62,259 nucleotides of DNA from Youxingia wuxianensis (GTDB lineage: Bacteria; Bacillota; Clostridia; Oscillospirales; Ruminococcaceae), in NCBI RefSeq assembly GCF_014385085.1, contig NZ_JACRTD010000011.1, forward strand, positions 1-62,259, read 5' to 3'. Both the position numbers and the translations under genes were made by a program. Below, in pieces: positions 8,523 to 15,450 of the stretch (position 1 is its first letter; every line of letters begins with the position of its first letter). The notes under the pieces are model-generated. The model ran no database searches and had not been told where the DNA came from. It saw nothing but the letters and a program-made list of their open reading frames with translations.

Positions 8523-8714
8523 ATGAAACGAAATCAAATTCAAAATATTCGAGTTCATATGGTTCCCGGCCTCAAAGAAACCAGGGAGGAGCGGGCTTGT
8601 CAGTTTCATGTACAGATAATAGAGCAGCGTATAAATCAGATGGAATTATCCAGGGATCAAAAGATCCAAGTGGTTCAGTATATAATAGAAATACTGAAAA
8701 ATACCAAACAATAA
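8523..8714 (+). CDS. Small hypothetical protein in the element
   Basis: A 63-aa basic, mostly helical protein beginning MKRNQIQNIRVHMVPGLKE, with no cysteine pair or membrane segment. It is preceded by a G-rich stretch (GGGGGCGGCGAG) that could act as a weak ribosome site and by a TATAAT at 8498. It is divergent from the recombinase. I do not recognise the family. A small accessory or directionality factor would be expected in such a position, but nothing in the sequence proves it; the frame may also be fortuitous. Confidence 0.4.
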   Translation: MKRNQIQNIRVHMVPGLKETREERACQFHVQIIEQRINQMELSRDQKIQVVQYIIEILKNTKQ

Positions 8715-8750
8715 AAAATGTTGCGCGCCAGGCGCCGTCGTTACTGCTCC

Positions 8751-9317
8751 TTAAATTTCAATGATTGTGTCAGAAAAGGAACATTTTCCGTTTGTAAATT
8801 GAAGCTGGCACTGCTTTTTAATAGAAAACGCATGAAAATAACGGTTTTCCAGAGGAATCCACTCCTCCTCAAAGCGCCGGCACATCTGCGCTCCGTTTCG
8901 CACCCGAATACGGCGCATCTGCTCTGCGGGGTCCACCGATAAAAATACTTTGAGATCATAAAAATCGGATAACGCAGGGTGCAGGCTGTAAGAACCTTCT
9001 ACGATACTAATACGGTTTGATGAAACGTGGACAGGCGCTCCGAGAACACCTTGGGAGCAAAGATAAGGCCGGTAGGAAAAAGACTGTCCGGCGTGCAAAG
9101 GATGCAGCGCCTCCTGTAAAAAGCGTTCATAATCCACGTTGCCGCCCGGTTGGGCCAGACGTTCAGGGGTGCGCTGCTGGGGACGGAGGAAAAAGTGATC
9201 CATAGGTACAACACTGCACCCGTAAACCAGCCGCAATAAAGCGGCAAGCGTCGTTTTTCCCGCGGCGCAGTGGCCGTCGAGGGCAACTAAGAGTCTTTTT
9301 TTTTTTGCAGCAGGGCG
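8751..9317 (-). CDS. Uridine-kinase-like domain, read only by a frameshift from the preceding gene
   Basis: This minus-strand frame encodes a P-loop kinase domain: Walker A 'DGHCAAGKTT', 'VVPMDHFFLRP', 'NRISIVEGSYSLHP' and the Arg-rich 'RRIRVRNG', the order found in uridine kinase/phosphoribulokinase-family enzymes. The frame opens after a TGA at 9318-9320 and has no usable start before the P-loop; the first ATG (9236) would remove Walker A. An 11-A run (minus strand, 9296-9306) lies where this frame overlaps the end of the upstream ORF. A -1 shift there, or one extra A, fuses the two into a 367-aa protein. It is programmed slippage, a real mutation, or a homopolymer error. Confidence 0.75.
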   Translation of the reverse strand, partial: RPAAKKKRLLVALDGHCAAGKTTLAALLRLVYGCSVVPMDHFFLRPQQRTPERLAQPGGNVDYERFLQEALHPLHAGQSFSYRPYLCSQGVLGAPVHVSSNRISIVEGSYSLHPALSDFYDLKVFLSVDPAEQMRRIRVRNGAQMCRRFEEEWIPLENRYFHAFSIKKQCQLQFTNGKCSFSDTIIEI

Positions 9318-9853
9318 TCAATCTGGCAAAAGAGCGGAAGAAAATCACAAAATTGTTCTTCGACCACCCGGTAGGCGGGGTGATACTGCTCCCTAAAAAG
9401 CGTACTGTGGCGAAAAGCATTTCCGCCTTGGGCTTCCCACGCCTCTATTTCACCGCACACTTGCGCGGAGGAAAATGGAAGAGTCCCCACCTGGCAAAGC
9501 TCCTCAAAGACCTGGGCCTTGTGTAAAAATCCTTCCCTGCTCCCTCGCAGGCGCACAGCGGAAAGCTCAAAAAAACGAGAAAAGGTCTCTATCTGCAAAG
9601 GAGATTGGGCAAGCAAACGCAGATGCAGTCGGCAAAGTCCATTTCCAATAGGTTCTACAGCGGGGCGATCTGTATGCTCCGGCGCAAGAAGCGCATATTC
9701 CGCAGCCAGCCGTCGGAGGCCCTCTTGGGGATCACAGATCAGGTGGCCTGGGCCGAATTCATTTTGATAGAGAAGTTTAAGCATATCCGTAGACTGGGCC
9801 TGGGGATATTCAGACAGCTGTTGGGTCAGTAATTGCAATAACTTTTTTCTCAT
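9287..9853 (-). CDS. N-terminal domain of a kinase fusion protein (unknown function)
   Basis: A 188-aa soluble protein ending LLQKKKDS at a TAG that overlaps the kinase frame. Motifs such as 'LLYQNEFGPGHLI' and 'RLHLRLL' are distinctive, but I cannot assign a catalytic function. AGGAG lies 9 nt before the ATG and a promoter is present at 9929-9959. The A11 tract at its 3' end suggests it is normally fused to the P-loop kinase at 8751-9317, giving a two-domain nucleoside-kinase-like enzyme. It shares the element with an ECF S component, so import and phosphorylation of a nucleoside- or vitamin-like substrate is a reasonable guess. Confidence 0.7.
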   Translation of the reverse strand: MRKKLLQLLTQQLSEYPQAQSTDMLKLLYQNEFGPGHLICDPQEGLRRLAAEYALLAPEHTDRPAVEPIGNGLCRLHLRLLAQSPLQIETFSRFFELSAVRLRGSREGFLHKAQVFEELCQVGTLPFSSAQVCGEIEAWEAQGGNAFRHSTLFREQYHPAYRVVEEQFCDFLPLFCQIDALLQKKKDS

Positions 9854-9928
9854 AAAGCAGGACTCCTGTCTTTTGCAGCGTAATTTTCTCGGAGCAAACC
9901 GGGATTTCCCTGACGTTTGACTGATATC

Positions 9929-9959
9929 ATTTTAATTCTTGAAGCAGGCTTCAAGTCAA
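9929..9959 (-). promoter_or_regulatory. Promoter with palindromic operator in its spacer
   Basis: On the minus strand TTGACT (9954-9959) and TAAAAT (9929-9934) are separated by 19 nt. The spacer is filled by a perfect 8-2-8 palindrome (CTTGAAGC-AG-GCTTCAAG, 9938-9955). It lies about 76 nt before the kinase-fusion start. A repressor or a MerR-type twist activator (19-nt spacer) could bind there. Confidence 0.6.
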
Positions 9960-10025
9960 ATGAATTTTTGATGGATAAATTTTGAAGGCTCCGCCGGGAC
10001 CTATTTTCCCAATGGATTTCATAGG

Positions 10026-10065
10026 AAAGGCCGGGAACAAACTGCCGTTTGTTCCCGGCCTTTTT
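10026..10065. terminator. Terminator hairpin after the ECF S gene
   Basis: A 17-bp perfect stem (AAAGGCCGGGAACAAAC and complement) with a TGCC loop, T-run on the plus side. It lies 60 bp beyond the stop of the minus-strand ECF S gene and upstream of the kinase-fusion promoter, so it separates the two cargo units. Confidence 0.75.
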
Positions 10066-10127
10066 GTAGTTTGAGACAATACCGGGAGAAAAGGGGGGGC
10101 ATTTTGTAAAATCCCGGCAGAGGTATA

Positions 10128-10694
10128 TTAGTCTCCCATGGGGACCTGTGCCGGATGACTCTTTTTGAAACGTACAAGGCCGGTACGGTTGAGGGCTACC
10201 ATGACCGCAGGAATTAAAATCAACTGGATGATAATACCGGGGATAGCGTTGAGAAAGGCGCCCGCCAAAAACATCTGCCAGGTAAAGACGCTGCCGCTAA
10301 GACCTAAAAGTAAAATTTGGGCAATCCCCCAAACGATCCGTCCTGCCAGCATAGCGGCAACGATAGAGCGGTAGAGGGCGATAATACACTGCCAACGGGA
10401 ATTTTCATATAAAAGTCCGGCGACCAGACCGTAGCAAGCCAGTTCAAACGCCATGGCAATTCCGGTAGGAAAGAGGGGCGGCATCCCTATGAGCATAAAG
10501 CGAACCAAGGGAAGAAGAAAACCTACGCCCATACCATATTTCCAGCCGCAGATCAGCCCGCATAAAAAAACAGGGATGTGCATAGGCAGCAGCATATTTC
10601 CAAACCGAGGGATTTGTCCTGTAAAGAAAGGCAATATTATCCCCAGCGCGAAGAACACCGCCGCCAAGGTTATATTTTTTGTTGTCTGTTTCAT
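10128..10694 (-). CDS. ECF transporter S component
   Basis: A 188-aa integral membrane protein with about five or six hydrophobic segments. It starts 'KNITLAAVFFALGIILPFFTG' and continues 'HIPVFLCGLICGWKYGMGVGFLLPLVR', typical of substrate-binding S components of energy-coupling factor vitamin transporters. GGAGAA precedes the ATG, and the start overlaps the stop of a truncated upstream frame (ATGA). No EcfA/EcfT genes are in the element, so it would use the host module. The substrate is not determined; a nucleoside- or vitamin-like compound would fit the linked kinase. Confidence 0.8.
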   Translation of the reverse strand: MKQTTKNITLAAVFFALGIILPFFTGQIPRFGNMLLPMHIPVFLCGLICGWKYGMGVGFLLPLVRFMLIGMPPLFPTGIAMAFELACYGLVAGLLYENSRWQCIIALYRSIVAAMLAGRIVWGIAQILLLGLSGSVFTWQMFLAGAFLNAIPGIIIQLILIPAVMVALNRTGLVRFKKSHPAQVPMGD

Positions 10695-10900
10695 GTTAAT
10701 TCTCCTTTTTCGTCAAGACCGGCGATCGGCCCTACCATCCCTGCGATCAAGCTTTTATTAGGATGGAAATATTCCTTACCTATCATATCAGAACATTCCC
10801 TTGACGTAAACCCATAATCTTTGCCGTGTCCCCAATGAAAAAGAAAGATTTCTCGTTCAAAGGCAAGATCATCCCTACAAGAGCTAAATAGTTTCCATCT
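10691..10900 (-). pseudogene. 5'-truncated coding remnant at the element's right end
   Basis: A 69-residue open frame, without start codon before residue 38, runs from the feoB TGA (10901-10903) to a TGA overlapping the ECF S start. Its composition is protein-like ('FLFHWGHGKDYGFTSREC', 'HPNKSLIAGMVGPIAGLDE') and unlike random frame. It looks like the 3' end of a gene whose 5' part was lost at the element boundary; the first 8 bp of the frame lie in the terminal repeat. I do not recognise the family. It may be translationally coupled debris ahead of the ECF S gene. Confidence 0.45.
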
Positions 10901-10915
10901 TCAGGGTCCCGGTAA
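10891..10915. repeat. Right end of element: terminal inverted repeat and core AA (attachment site)
   Basis: The core dinucleotide AA lies at 10914-10915 and the element arm at 10891-10913 (GTTTCCAT ... GGGTCC on the plus strand), the imperfect inverse of 6505-6527. Beyond 10915 feoB sequence resumes (codons for NGR). Confidence 0.7.
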
Positions 10916-12331
10916 ACGGCCGTTGCATGGAACAAAATTGTTGGTGATGATAGCGATTAAGCGTTCTCTGGGAGAATCGATAATTCGGCATCCTACAATT
11001 CCAGCGGCGTTGCATCCGAACCCCATGCACATGGTTAACGCCTGTTTGCCGCAGGCGGAAGCTTTTTTAAAGAAATGATCCAAATTAAACGCCACTCGGG
11101 GCAGATATCCCAGATCCTCTAAAATAGTGAATAAAGGAAAAAAGATAGCCATAGGAGGGAGCATGACAGAAACAACCCAAGCCAGCACACGATAAACACC
11201 CAGCACCAACATTTCGTTAAGCCATTGGGGGGCGCCTATCCAAACAAAAAATTCACCCAGACGATCCTGGCCCCAAAACAACGCCTGGGAGAGGAGCTGG
11301 GAAGGATAGTTGGCGCCGGTAATTGTCAGCCAGAAGATCCCGGTTAGCAGCGCGAGCATAATAGGAATCCCTGTTCTGCGGCTGGTTAAAAGCCGGTCTA
11401 TTTTGCGGTCCCGGACGTCATAATCGTGCTTATGAAAGGTTACCGCATCCAGGCAAACTTCTTCCGCGGCGAGCACAATACAGGATACAATTTTATCCCG
11501 GAGCTGCTCTTTGCTAATCCCATGTTCCAAAAGTTTTGCCAAAGCGCGTTTAAGTCCTTGAGAGATCTCCGGGTCATCCAGCACAGAAAAGCCCAGATAA
11601 TCGCTAAGGGAACGAAGTAATGCCGGATCGTAATCCAGTAATTTCAGCGCAATCCATCGGGGAGCGAGATTTTTTACAGCCTTCTTTTCCACGATTGGCT
11701 GAAGAATAGAGATCGCTTCTTCAATAGCGGCGATATACCGAATATTTATTGGACAGGAAGAGAACGAACCGCTGGCAAGGCCGGCTGTTTTTTCCATAAG
11801 CCGGTCTAACCCTTTGCCGCTGCGGGCACTGGCGCCGACGACTGGAACACCGAGGGCTTTTTCCAGTTTTTCCAGATCGATGGAAATTTTCTTTTTGGCG
11901 GCTTCATCCATTAAATTTACACAGACCACTACATTAGGGGTAATCTCTATGGTTTGCAATACCAGATTTAAATTGCGTTCCAGGCAGGTAGCGTCGCACA
12001 CTACAACCACTGCCTCCGGTTCTCCAAAACAGATAAAGTCCCTGGCGACCTCTTCTTCTGCGGAATGGGCCATTAAAGAATATGTACCTGGAATATCTAC
12101 AAAAATATATTCTGTATCTTTATAGCGATGTGTTCCCTGAGCACAGCTCACCGTTTTTCCCGGCCAGTTGCCCGTATGCTGATTTAACCCAGTCAATTCG
12201 TTAAATACAGTGCTTTTTCCCACATTAGGGTTTCCTGCCAAAGCGATTACCCTATCCGTCGGATGTTGCTTTTCAATCACCAGCCCGCTGTCAATAGCGC
12301 CCAGCCCAGTAGAATTTGAGGTTAATCCCAT
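10901..12331 (-). pseudogene. feoB: feoB, 5' part (GTPase domain and first membrane helices), truncated by the element
   Basis: Encodes 476 aa of ferrous iron transporter FeoB. The N-terminal G domain has G1 'GNPNVGKSTVFNELTG', G3 'DIPGTYSL' and G4 'NLMD'; the helical GDI-like region and first membrane helices follow ('PPMAIFFPLFTILEDLGYLPRVAF', 'CMGFGCNAAGI'). It reads normally to 'NNFVPCNGR', then crosses into the element and stops after three foreign residues. The membrane remainder is at 5770-6504. It lies 82 bp after feoA in the same operon. As it stands Fe(II) transport should be lost, since half of the permease is absent, unless the element excises. Confidence 0.93.
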
Positions 12332-12413
12332 ATATTATCGCCCTCTCGCTAGTTGTAATATGTAACAGGTAAAACTGTCTGGGCAATTTTACCTGTAAAA
12401 AAAGAAAATTGCC

Positions 12414-12647
12414 TTAATGGAACTGAACCAGAATATTTCCTGAATCTTCGGTACGCAAAGCAATAATTGCTCCCCGTATTAAGTATGCGATGGGATCGCC
12501 GGAAGGACTTTTTTGCATACATTGGACGTCGGTGTTTTCAATCAGGCCAATGTCCTGTAATCGCCTGCGCATACTGCCGGTAGAAAGAATATTTTTTACC
12601 CGGGCGATCTGTCCTTCATCCAGTTCAGTGAGCGGATGAATTTCCAT
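12414..12647 (-). CDS. feoA: FeoA, ferrous iron transport accessory protein
   Basis: A 77-aa SH3-like FeoA protein ('MRRRLQDIGLIENTDVQCMQ', 'GDPIAYLIRGAIIALR'). Small cytosolic partner of FeoB. AAGGAG lies 11 nt before the ATG. It is the first gene of a minus-strand feoAB operon, 82 bp ahead of the interrupted feoB. No clear Fur or DtxR palindrome was seen in the 170 bp upstream. Confidence 0.92.
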   Translation of the reverse strand: MEIHPLTELDEGQIARVKNILSTGSMRRRLQDIGLIENTDVQCMQKSPSGDPIAYLIRGAIIALRTEDSGNILVQFH

Positions 12648-12772
12648 ATGAAATCGTACTCCTTACGGTTTGGATTATCAGGGTGGGGAACCCTCCCTAC
12701 AACATAATAATCAAAATGGTGTATTTGGTGACAGGAGACGTTTTTGTCTCAAACCATAAAAACAAAATTTCC

Positions 12773-12801
12773 TTGCAGTTTTTTATCAGCGACGGTATGA
12801 T
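12773..12801 (+). promoter_or_regulatory. Sigma-A type promoter for the GNAT gene
   Basis: TTGCAG (12773-12778), 17-nt spacer, TATGAT (12796-12801), 16 nt before the ATG at 12818. Just upstream GAGAC-AAAAAC-GTCTC type dyad (about 12735-12751) sits between this gene and feoA. Confidence 0.6.
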
Positions 12802-12817
12802 ATAGAGGGTGAAATAA

Positions 12818-13264
12818 ATGATAAAAGAAATAACACAAGAGAAAAAACAGGTTTTAGAGCTGCTGTTATTAGCGGATCCTTCCCAAGAGATGGTGGAGCG
12901 GTATTTAGAAAAAGGAATATTGCTGGTATATGAAGAGCGAGGAGAAAAGATAGGGGAAATCGTATTATATCCGGTCGCCCCAGGGGAATGGGAGATCAAA
13001 AACATTGCAGTGGCCCCCAAAGCTCAAAAAAGGGGAATTGGCAGGCTGCTTCTCCAGGCCGCCCAGAGCAGGTGTCTGCCGGGGGATCGGCTGATTGTCG
13101 GCACTGCGGATATTTCCCGGGGCGCGGTACACTTTTATGAGTCCTGCGGCTTTGTCCGGTATGACGTAATAAAAAACTTTTTCGTAGACAATTATCCACA
13201 GCCGGTGATCGATGAAGGGGAAGTCTGCATCGATATGGTGCTGTTGGAAAAAAGGATAAAATAA
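12818..13264 (+). CDS. GNAT-family N-acetyltransferase
   Basis: A 148-aa acetyltransferase with the acetyl-CoA binding motif A 'IKNIAVAPKAQKRGIGRLLLQAA' (Q/RxxGxG/A form) and motif B 'HFYESCGFVRYD'. Soluble, single domain, normal length. Acceptor unknown. It has its own promoter at 12773-12801 and terminator at 13271-13309, so it is monocistronic. Confidence 0.85.
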   Translation: MIKEITQEKKQVLELLLLADPSQEMVERYLEKGILLVYEERGEKIGEIVLYPVAPGEWEIKNIAVAPKAQKRGIGRLLLQAAQSRCLPGDRLIVGTADISRGAVHFYESCGFVRYDVIKNFFVDNYPQPVIDEGEVCIDMVLLEKRIK

Positions 13265-13270
13265 AAAAGA

Positions 13271-13309
13271 AAGCGGGTTTATGAATTTTGTTCATAAACC
13301 CGCTTTTTT
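13271..13309 (+). terminator. Rho-independent terminator
   Basis: Stem AAGCGGGTTTATGAA / TTCATAAACCCGCTT with loop TTTTG and a following T-run; placed directly after the GNAT gene. Confidence 0.9.
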
Positions 13310-13331
13310 CCTTTTTTAATATGTAAACCGA

Positions 13332-13973
13332 TTACAGCCTAGTGTAACCATAGCTGTCAACAATAGCGTCGATTCCTTCCTGTTTTTTGCAGAACGGACA
13401 ATCTTTCAGAGCCCAGGTCTGATAGTCTGGCAGATCACGCGCGGAAAACAAACTGCGTACAGGGATGTCCCCAACCATATCAATTGCGCTGAAAATCGCA
13501 GAAATTCCCACAACATTTCCGCCGTAATACCGGATACATTCCAACGCCCGGTTGATTGTTTTGCCAGTAGTAGCAGAGGCCACCAAAAGAATAATATGTT
13601 TATTCCAAAGAAGGTTCTGGATATTATCCCGGAAAATCAGCTGCGCATTAGTATTAAATTGGGGGGTGATCACAGCGATATCGTTATCGCTGTTCATAGA
13701 CATGACCCCAGGCTTGGAAAGCTCACGGGCCAAAAACGCGCCGATCATTTCGCAGTCGTCCATACATACGATGGTGTCTACCGGGGTGGAATTGGTATAT
13801 TCCGCCGCCAAGCTGTCCGCTACCAGATGGGCTTGTTTATGGCGATACTTAATGCCGGTCATGTCAATATAATAATTGACGTGGGAGTGATTAGTGGCAA
13901 AATGGCCGGGAATAATTGCGATAGACACTTTGCTGTTTACTTTGGATTTAATCTTAATAGTTCTGCTTTCCAT
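13332..13973 (-). CDS. PyrE-like phosphoribosyltransferase with altered PRPP motif
   Basis: A 213-aa protein resembling orotate phosphoribosyltransferases: N-terminal sheet 'VSIAIIPGHFATNHSHVNYYIDM', 'VDTIVCMDDCEMIGAFLAREL', and the PRPP loop region 'HIILLVASATTGKTINRAL'. The acidic pair normally before TTG (as in EDVVTTG) is replaced by ASA, so PRPP/Mg binding may be changed. The C-terminus has a CPFC pair, suggesting a small metal site. Start 13973 was preferred to an ATG at 14039 because AAGGAGG lies 5 nt upstream. Function could be regulatory or use another base; not certain. Confidence 0.65.
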   Translation of the reverse strand: MESRTIKIKSKVNSKVSIAIIPGHFATNHSHVNYYIDMTGIKYRHKQAHLVADSLAAEYTNSTPVDTIVCMDDCEMIGAFLARELSKPGVMSMNSDNDIAVITPQFNTNAQLIFRDNIQNLLWNKHIILLVASATTGKTINRALECIRYYGGNVVGISAIFSAIDMVGDIPVRSLFSARDLPDYQTWALKDCPFCKKQEGIDAIVDSYGYTRL

Positions 13974-14101
13974 AAAGGCCTCCTTATTATCCAAGATTGG
14001 GAGTACTCCTATTATATCACTTATATACAAATATTTCAATCACAGGATTTAATTTTTGTTTGAGTTGTGTATTGGGGGATTTTTCTTTGAAAATTTCTTC
14101 G

Positions 14102-14146
14102 TTGACAAACAGGAAATATAAGCTATAATATTAGTAATGATTACTA
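14102..14146 (+). promoter_or_regulatory. Promoter with Zur/Fur-family-like operator for the ZIP transporter
   Basis: TTGACA (14102-14107), 16-nt spacer, TATAAT (14124-14129). A perfect 7-1-7 palindrome TAGTAAT-G-ATTACTA (14132-14146) covers the start of transcription. It resembles the Gram-positive Zur box core (CGTAATnATTACG), so zinc-dependent repression of the ZIP gene is likely (inference). Confidence 0.7.
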
Positions 14147-14173
14147 TTATTGAAAAGTGAAGGAGTGAACGAT

Positions 14174-14968
14174 ATGAACCTTTCATCTCTGACGCTGGCT
14201 CTGCTGGGAACAGGCTTTACCTGCCTGATGACAGTGGCCGGGGCGGCGATGGTGTTCTTTTTCCGAAAAGAGATAGATCCGGATACCCAGCGGGTGTTTT
14301 TAGGCTTTGCCGCCGGCGTTATGATAGCGGCGTCTGTATGGTCTCTGCTCATCCCGGCGATTGAGATGGCTCAGGAACAGGGAAAGATCGGATGGATCCC
14401 CGCAGCGGGCGGATTTGTCATCGGCGCTGTTTTCCTTTTGGGGCTGGATCGTCTGATGCCGCACCTTCATGCCGGCAGTGACCGGCCGGAAGGAATGCCC
14501 TCCTCCCTTAGACGCACCACCCTGCTGGTACTGGCGGTAACGCTGCACAATATCCCGGAGGGGATGGCGGTAGGGCTTTCGTTCGCTTTGGTAGGGGATG
14601 GCCAGAGCGCGGTGACCTTAGCGGGGGCCAGCGCCCTTGCCATTGGTATGGGACTGCAAAACTTCCCGGAAGGGGCGGCGATTTCCCTCCCTTTGAAAAA
14701 AGAAGGAGCCTCCACGGGAAAATCATTTTTATATGGGGCCCTTTCCGGTGTGGTAGAACCAATGGCGGCAGTAATCGGGGTTGTTTTGGCGACTTCGGTA
14801 TCTGGAATTATGCCGTGGATTTTGGCTTTTGCCGCCGGAGCGATGATTTATGTAGTGGTGGAAGAGCTTATCCCGGAGGCCCATTTGGGGGAACACTCCC
14901 ATACAGGTACCATCGGGGTAATGGCAGGATTTTTGATTATGATGATTTTGGATGTAGCGCTGGGATAA
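14174..14968 (+). CDS. ZIP-family divalent metal transporter
   Basis: A 264-aa membrane protein with about eight helices, of the bacterial ZupT/GufA type. Metal-site motifs 'LHNIPEGMAVGL' (TM4) and 'MGLQNFPEGAAISLP' (TM5) are intact. ATG 14174 is chosen because AAGGAG is 8 nt upstream; a TTG 24 nt earlier overlaps the operator. Expected to import Zn(II) or Fe(II). A Zur-like palindrome on its promoter favours zinc. Confidence 0.9.
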   Translation: MNLSSLTLALLGTGFTCLMTVAGAAMVFFFRKEIDPDTQRVFLGFAAGVMIAASVWSLLIPAIEMAQEQGKIGWIPAAGGFVIGAVFLLGLDRLMPHLHAGSDRPEGMPSSLRRTTLLVLAVTLHNIPEGMAVGLSFALVGDGQSAVTLAGASALAIGMGLQNFPEGAAISLPLKKEGASTGKSFLYGALSGVVEPMAAVIGVVLATSVSGIMPWILAFAAGAMIYVVVEELIPEAHLGEHSHTGTIGVMAGFLIMMILDVALG

Positions 14969-14974
14969 GAAGAA

Positions 14975-15013
14975 CTCCCGCCTTCCCGTTTTAGCGGAAG
15001 GCGGGAGCTTTTA
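14975..15013. terminator. Bidirectional terminator
   Basis: Stem CTCCCGCCTTCC / GGAAGGCGGGAG followed by TTTTA on the plus side; between the convergent ZIP gene and the 15011-15424 gene. Confidence 0.85.
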
Positions 15014-15424
15014 TTTACAAAGCCGGCGGCAAAGCTGCAGCCCTTTTGGAGTGAGCGTTACGAGACCCCGCTTGATATAGGGAGTGTCAAATAAAAACTC
15101 TGGGCGCTGCTTTCCTTGTTCGGTCAAAGCACAAAACTGGCGGTACAGCTGACTTTCATAATATAGGGCGTAGTCCGACCGGGCGGTTACCGCCAGGGAA
15201 TAGGAAATGAAAATAAGCCCCTTCTCCTGCAGAGCGGCAAGTTTCGCGCCCAAGGCCTTTACCGTTTCCATAGTATCTTCCCGGCTTTCCAGGTGGACAT
15301 GGTTCAAGGCGGTAGAGATGAGATCCTTTTCTTTGGAACTGCGCAGTTCAAACCGTACGATAGAAAAACGTTTTTTACCATAGATGGAAAAAAGCAGTTG
15401 TTTCTCCTGAGCCGTTAGATACAT
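15011..15424 (-). CDS. Hypothetical protein, possibly winged-helix-like
   Basis: A 137-aa soluble protein beginning MYLTAQEKQLLFSIYGKKR. The 'LTAQEKQLL...' start, a charged middle and the C-terminal 'YIKRGLVTLTPKGLQLCRRLCK' recall winged-helix folds with a beta-wing, but no family is recognised. The start is set at 15424 because GAGGG lies 7 nt upstream; the longer upstream frame is made of the 160-bp repeat and is discarded. Confidence 0.6.
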   Translation of the reverse strand: MYLTAQEKQLLFSIYGKKRFSIVRFELRSSKEKDLISTALNHVHLESREDTMETVKALGAKLAALQEKGLIFISYSLAVTARSDYALYYESQLYRQFCALTEQGKQRPEFLFDTPYIKRGLVTLTPKGLQLCRRLCK

Positions 15425-15450
15425 AGACGGACCCTCGTTTCTAGAATAAT

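Larger units (their letters stand above)
6505..10913. mobile_element. Serine-recombinase integrative element inserted in feoB (about 4.4 kb)
   Basis: The element is bounded by imperfect 23-bp inverted repeats and an AA/TT dinucleotide present at both junctions. It contains a large serine recombinase at its left end, a divergent small ORF, a frameshifted N-domain/uridine-kinase-like gene, an ECF S component, and a 5'-truncated frame at its right end. No conjugation, replication or phage genes are present, so it is a minimal integrative (possibly mobilisable or passively moved) element. It separates the GTPase part of FeoB from its membrane part. The orientation is such that precise excision would restore feoB. 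Confidence 0.85.

Noticed and set aside
12648..12817. Fur or DtxR box ahead of feoA
   Set aside because: AT-rich stretches are present but no convincing 7-1-7 or 9-1-9 palindrome was found.
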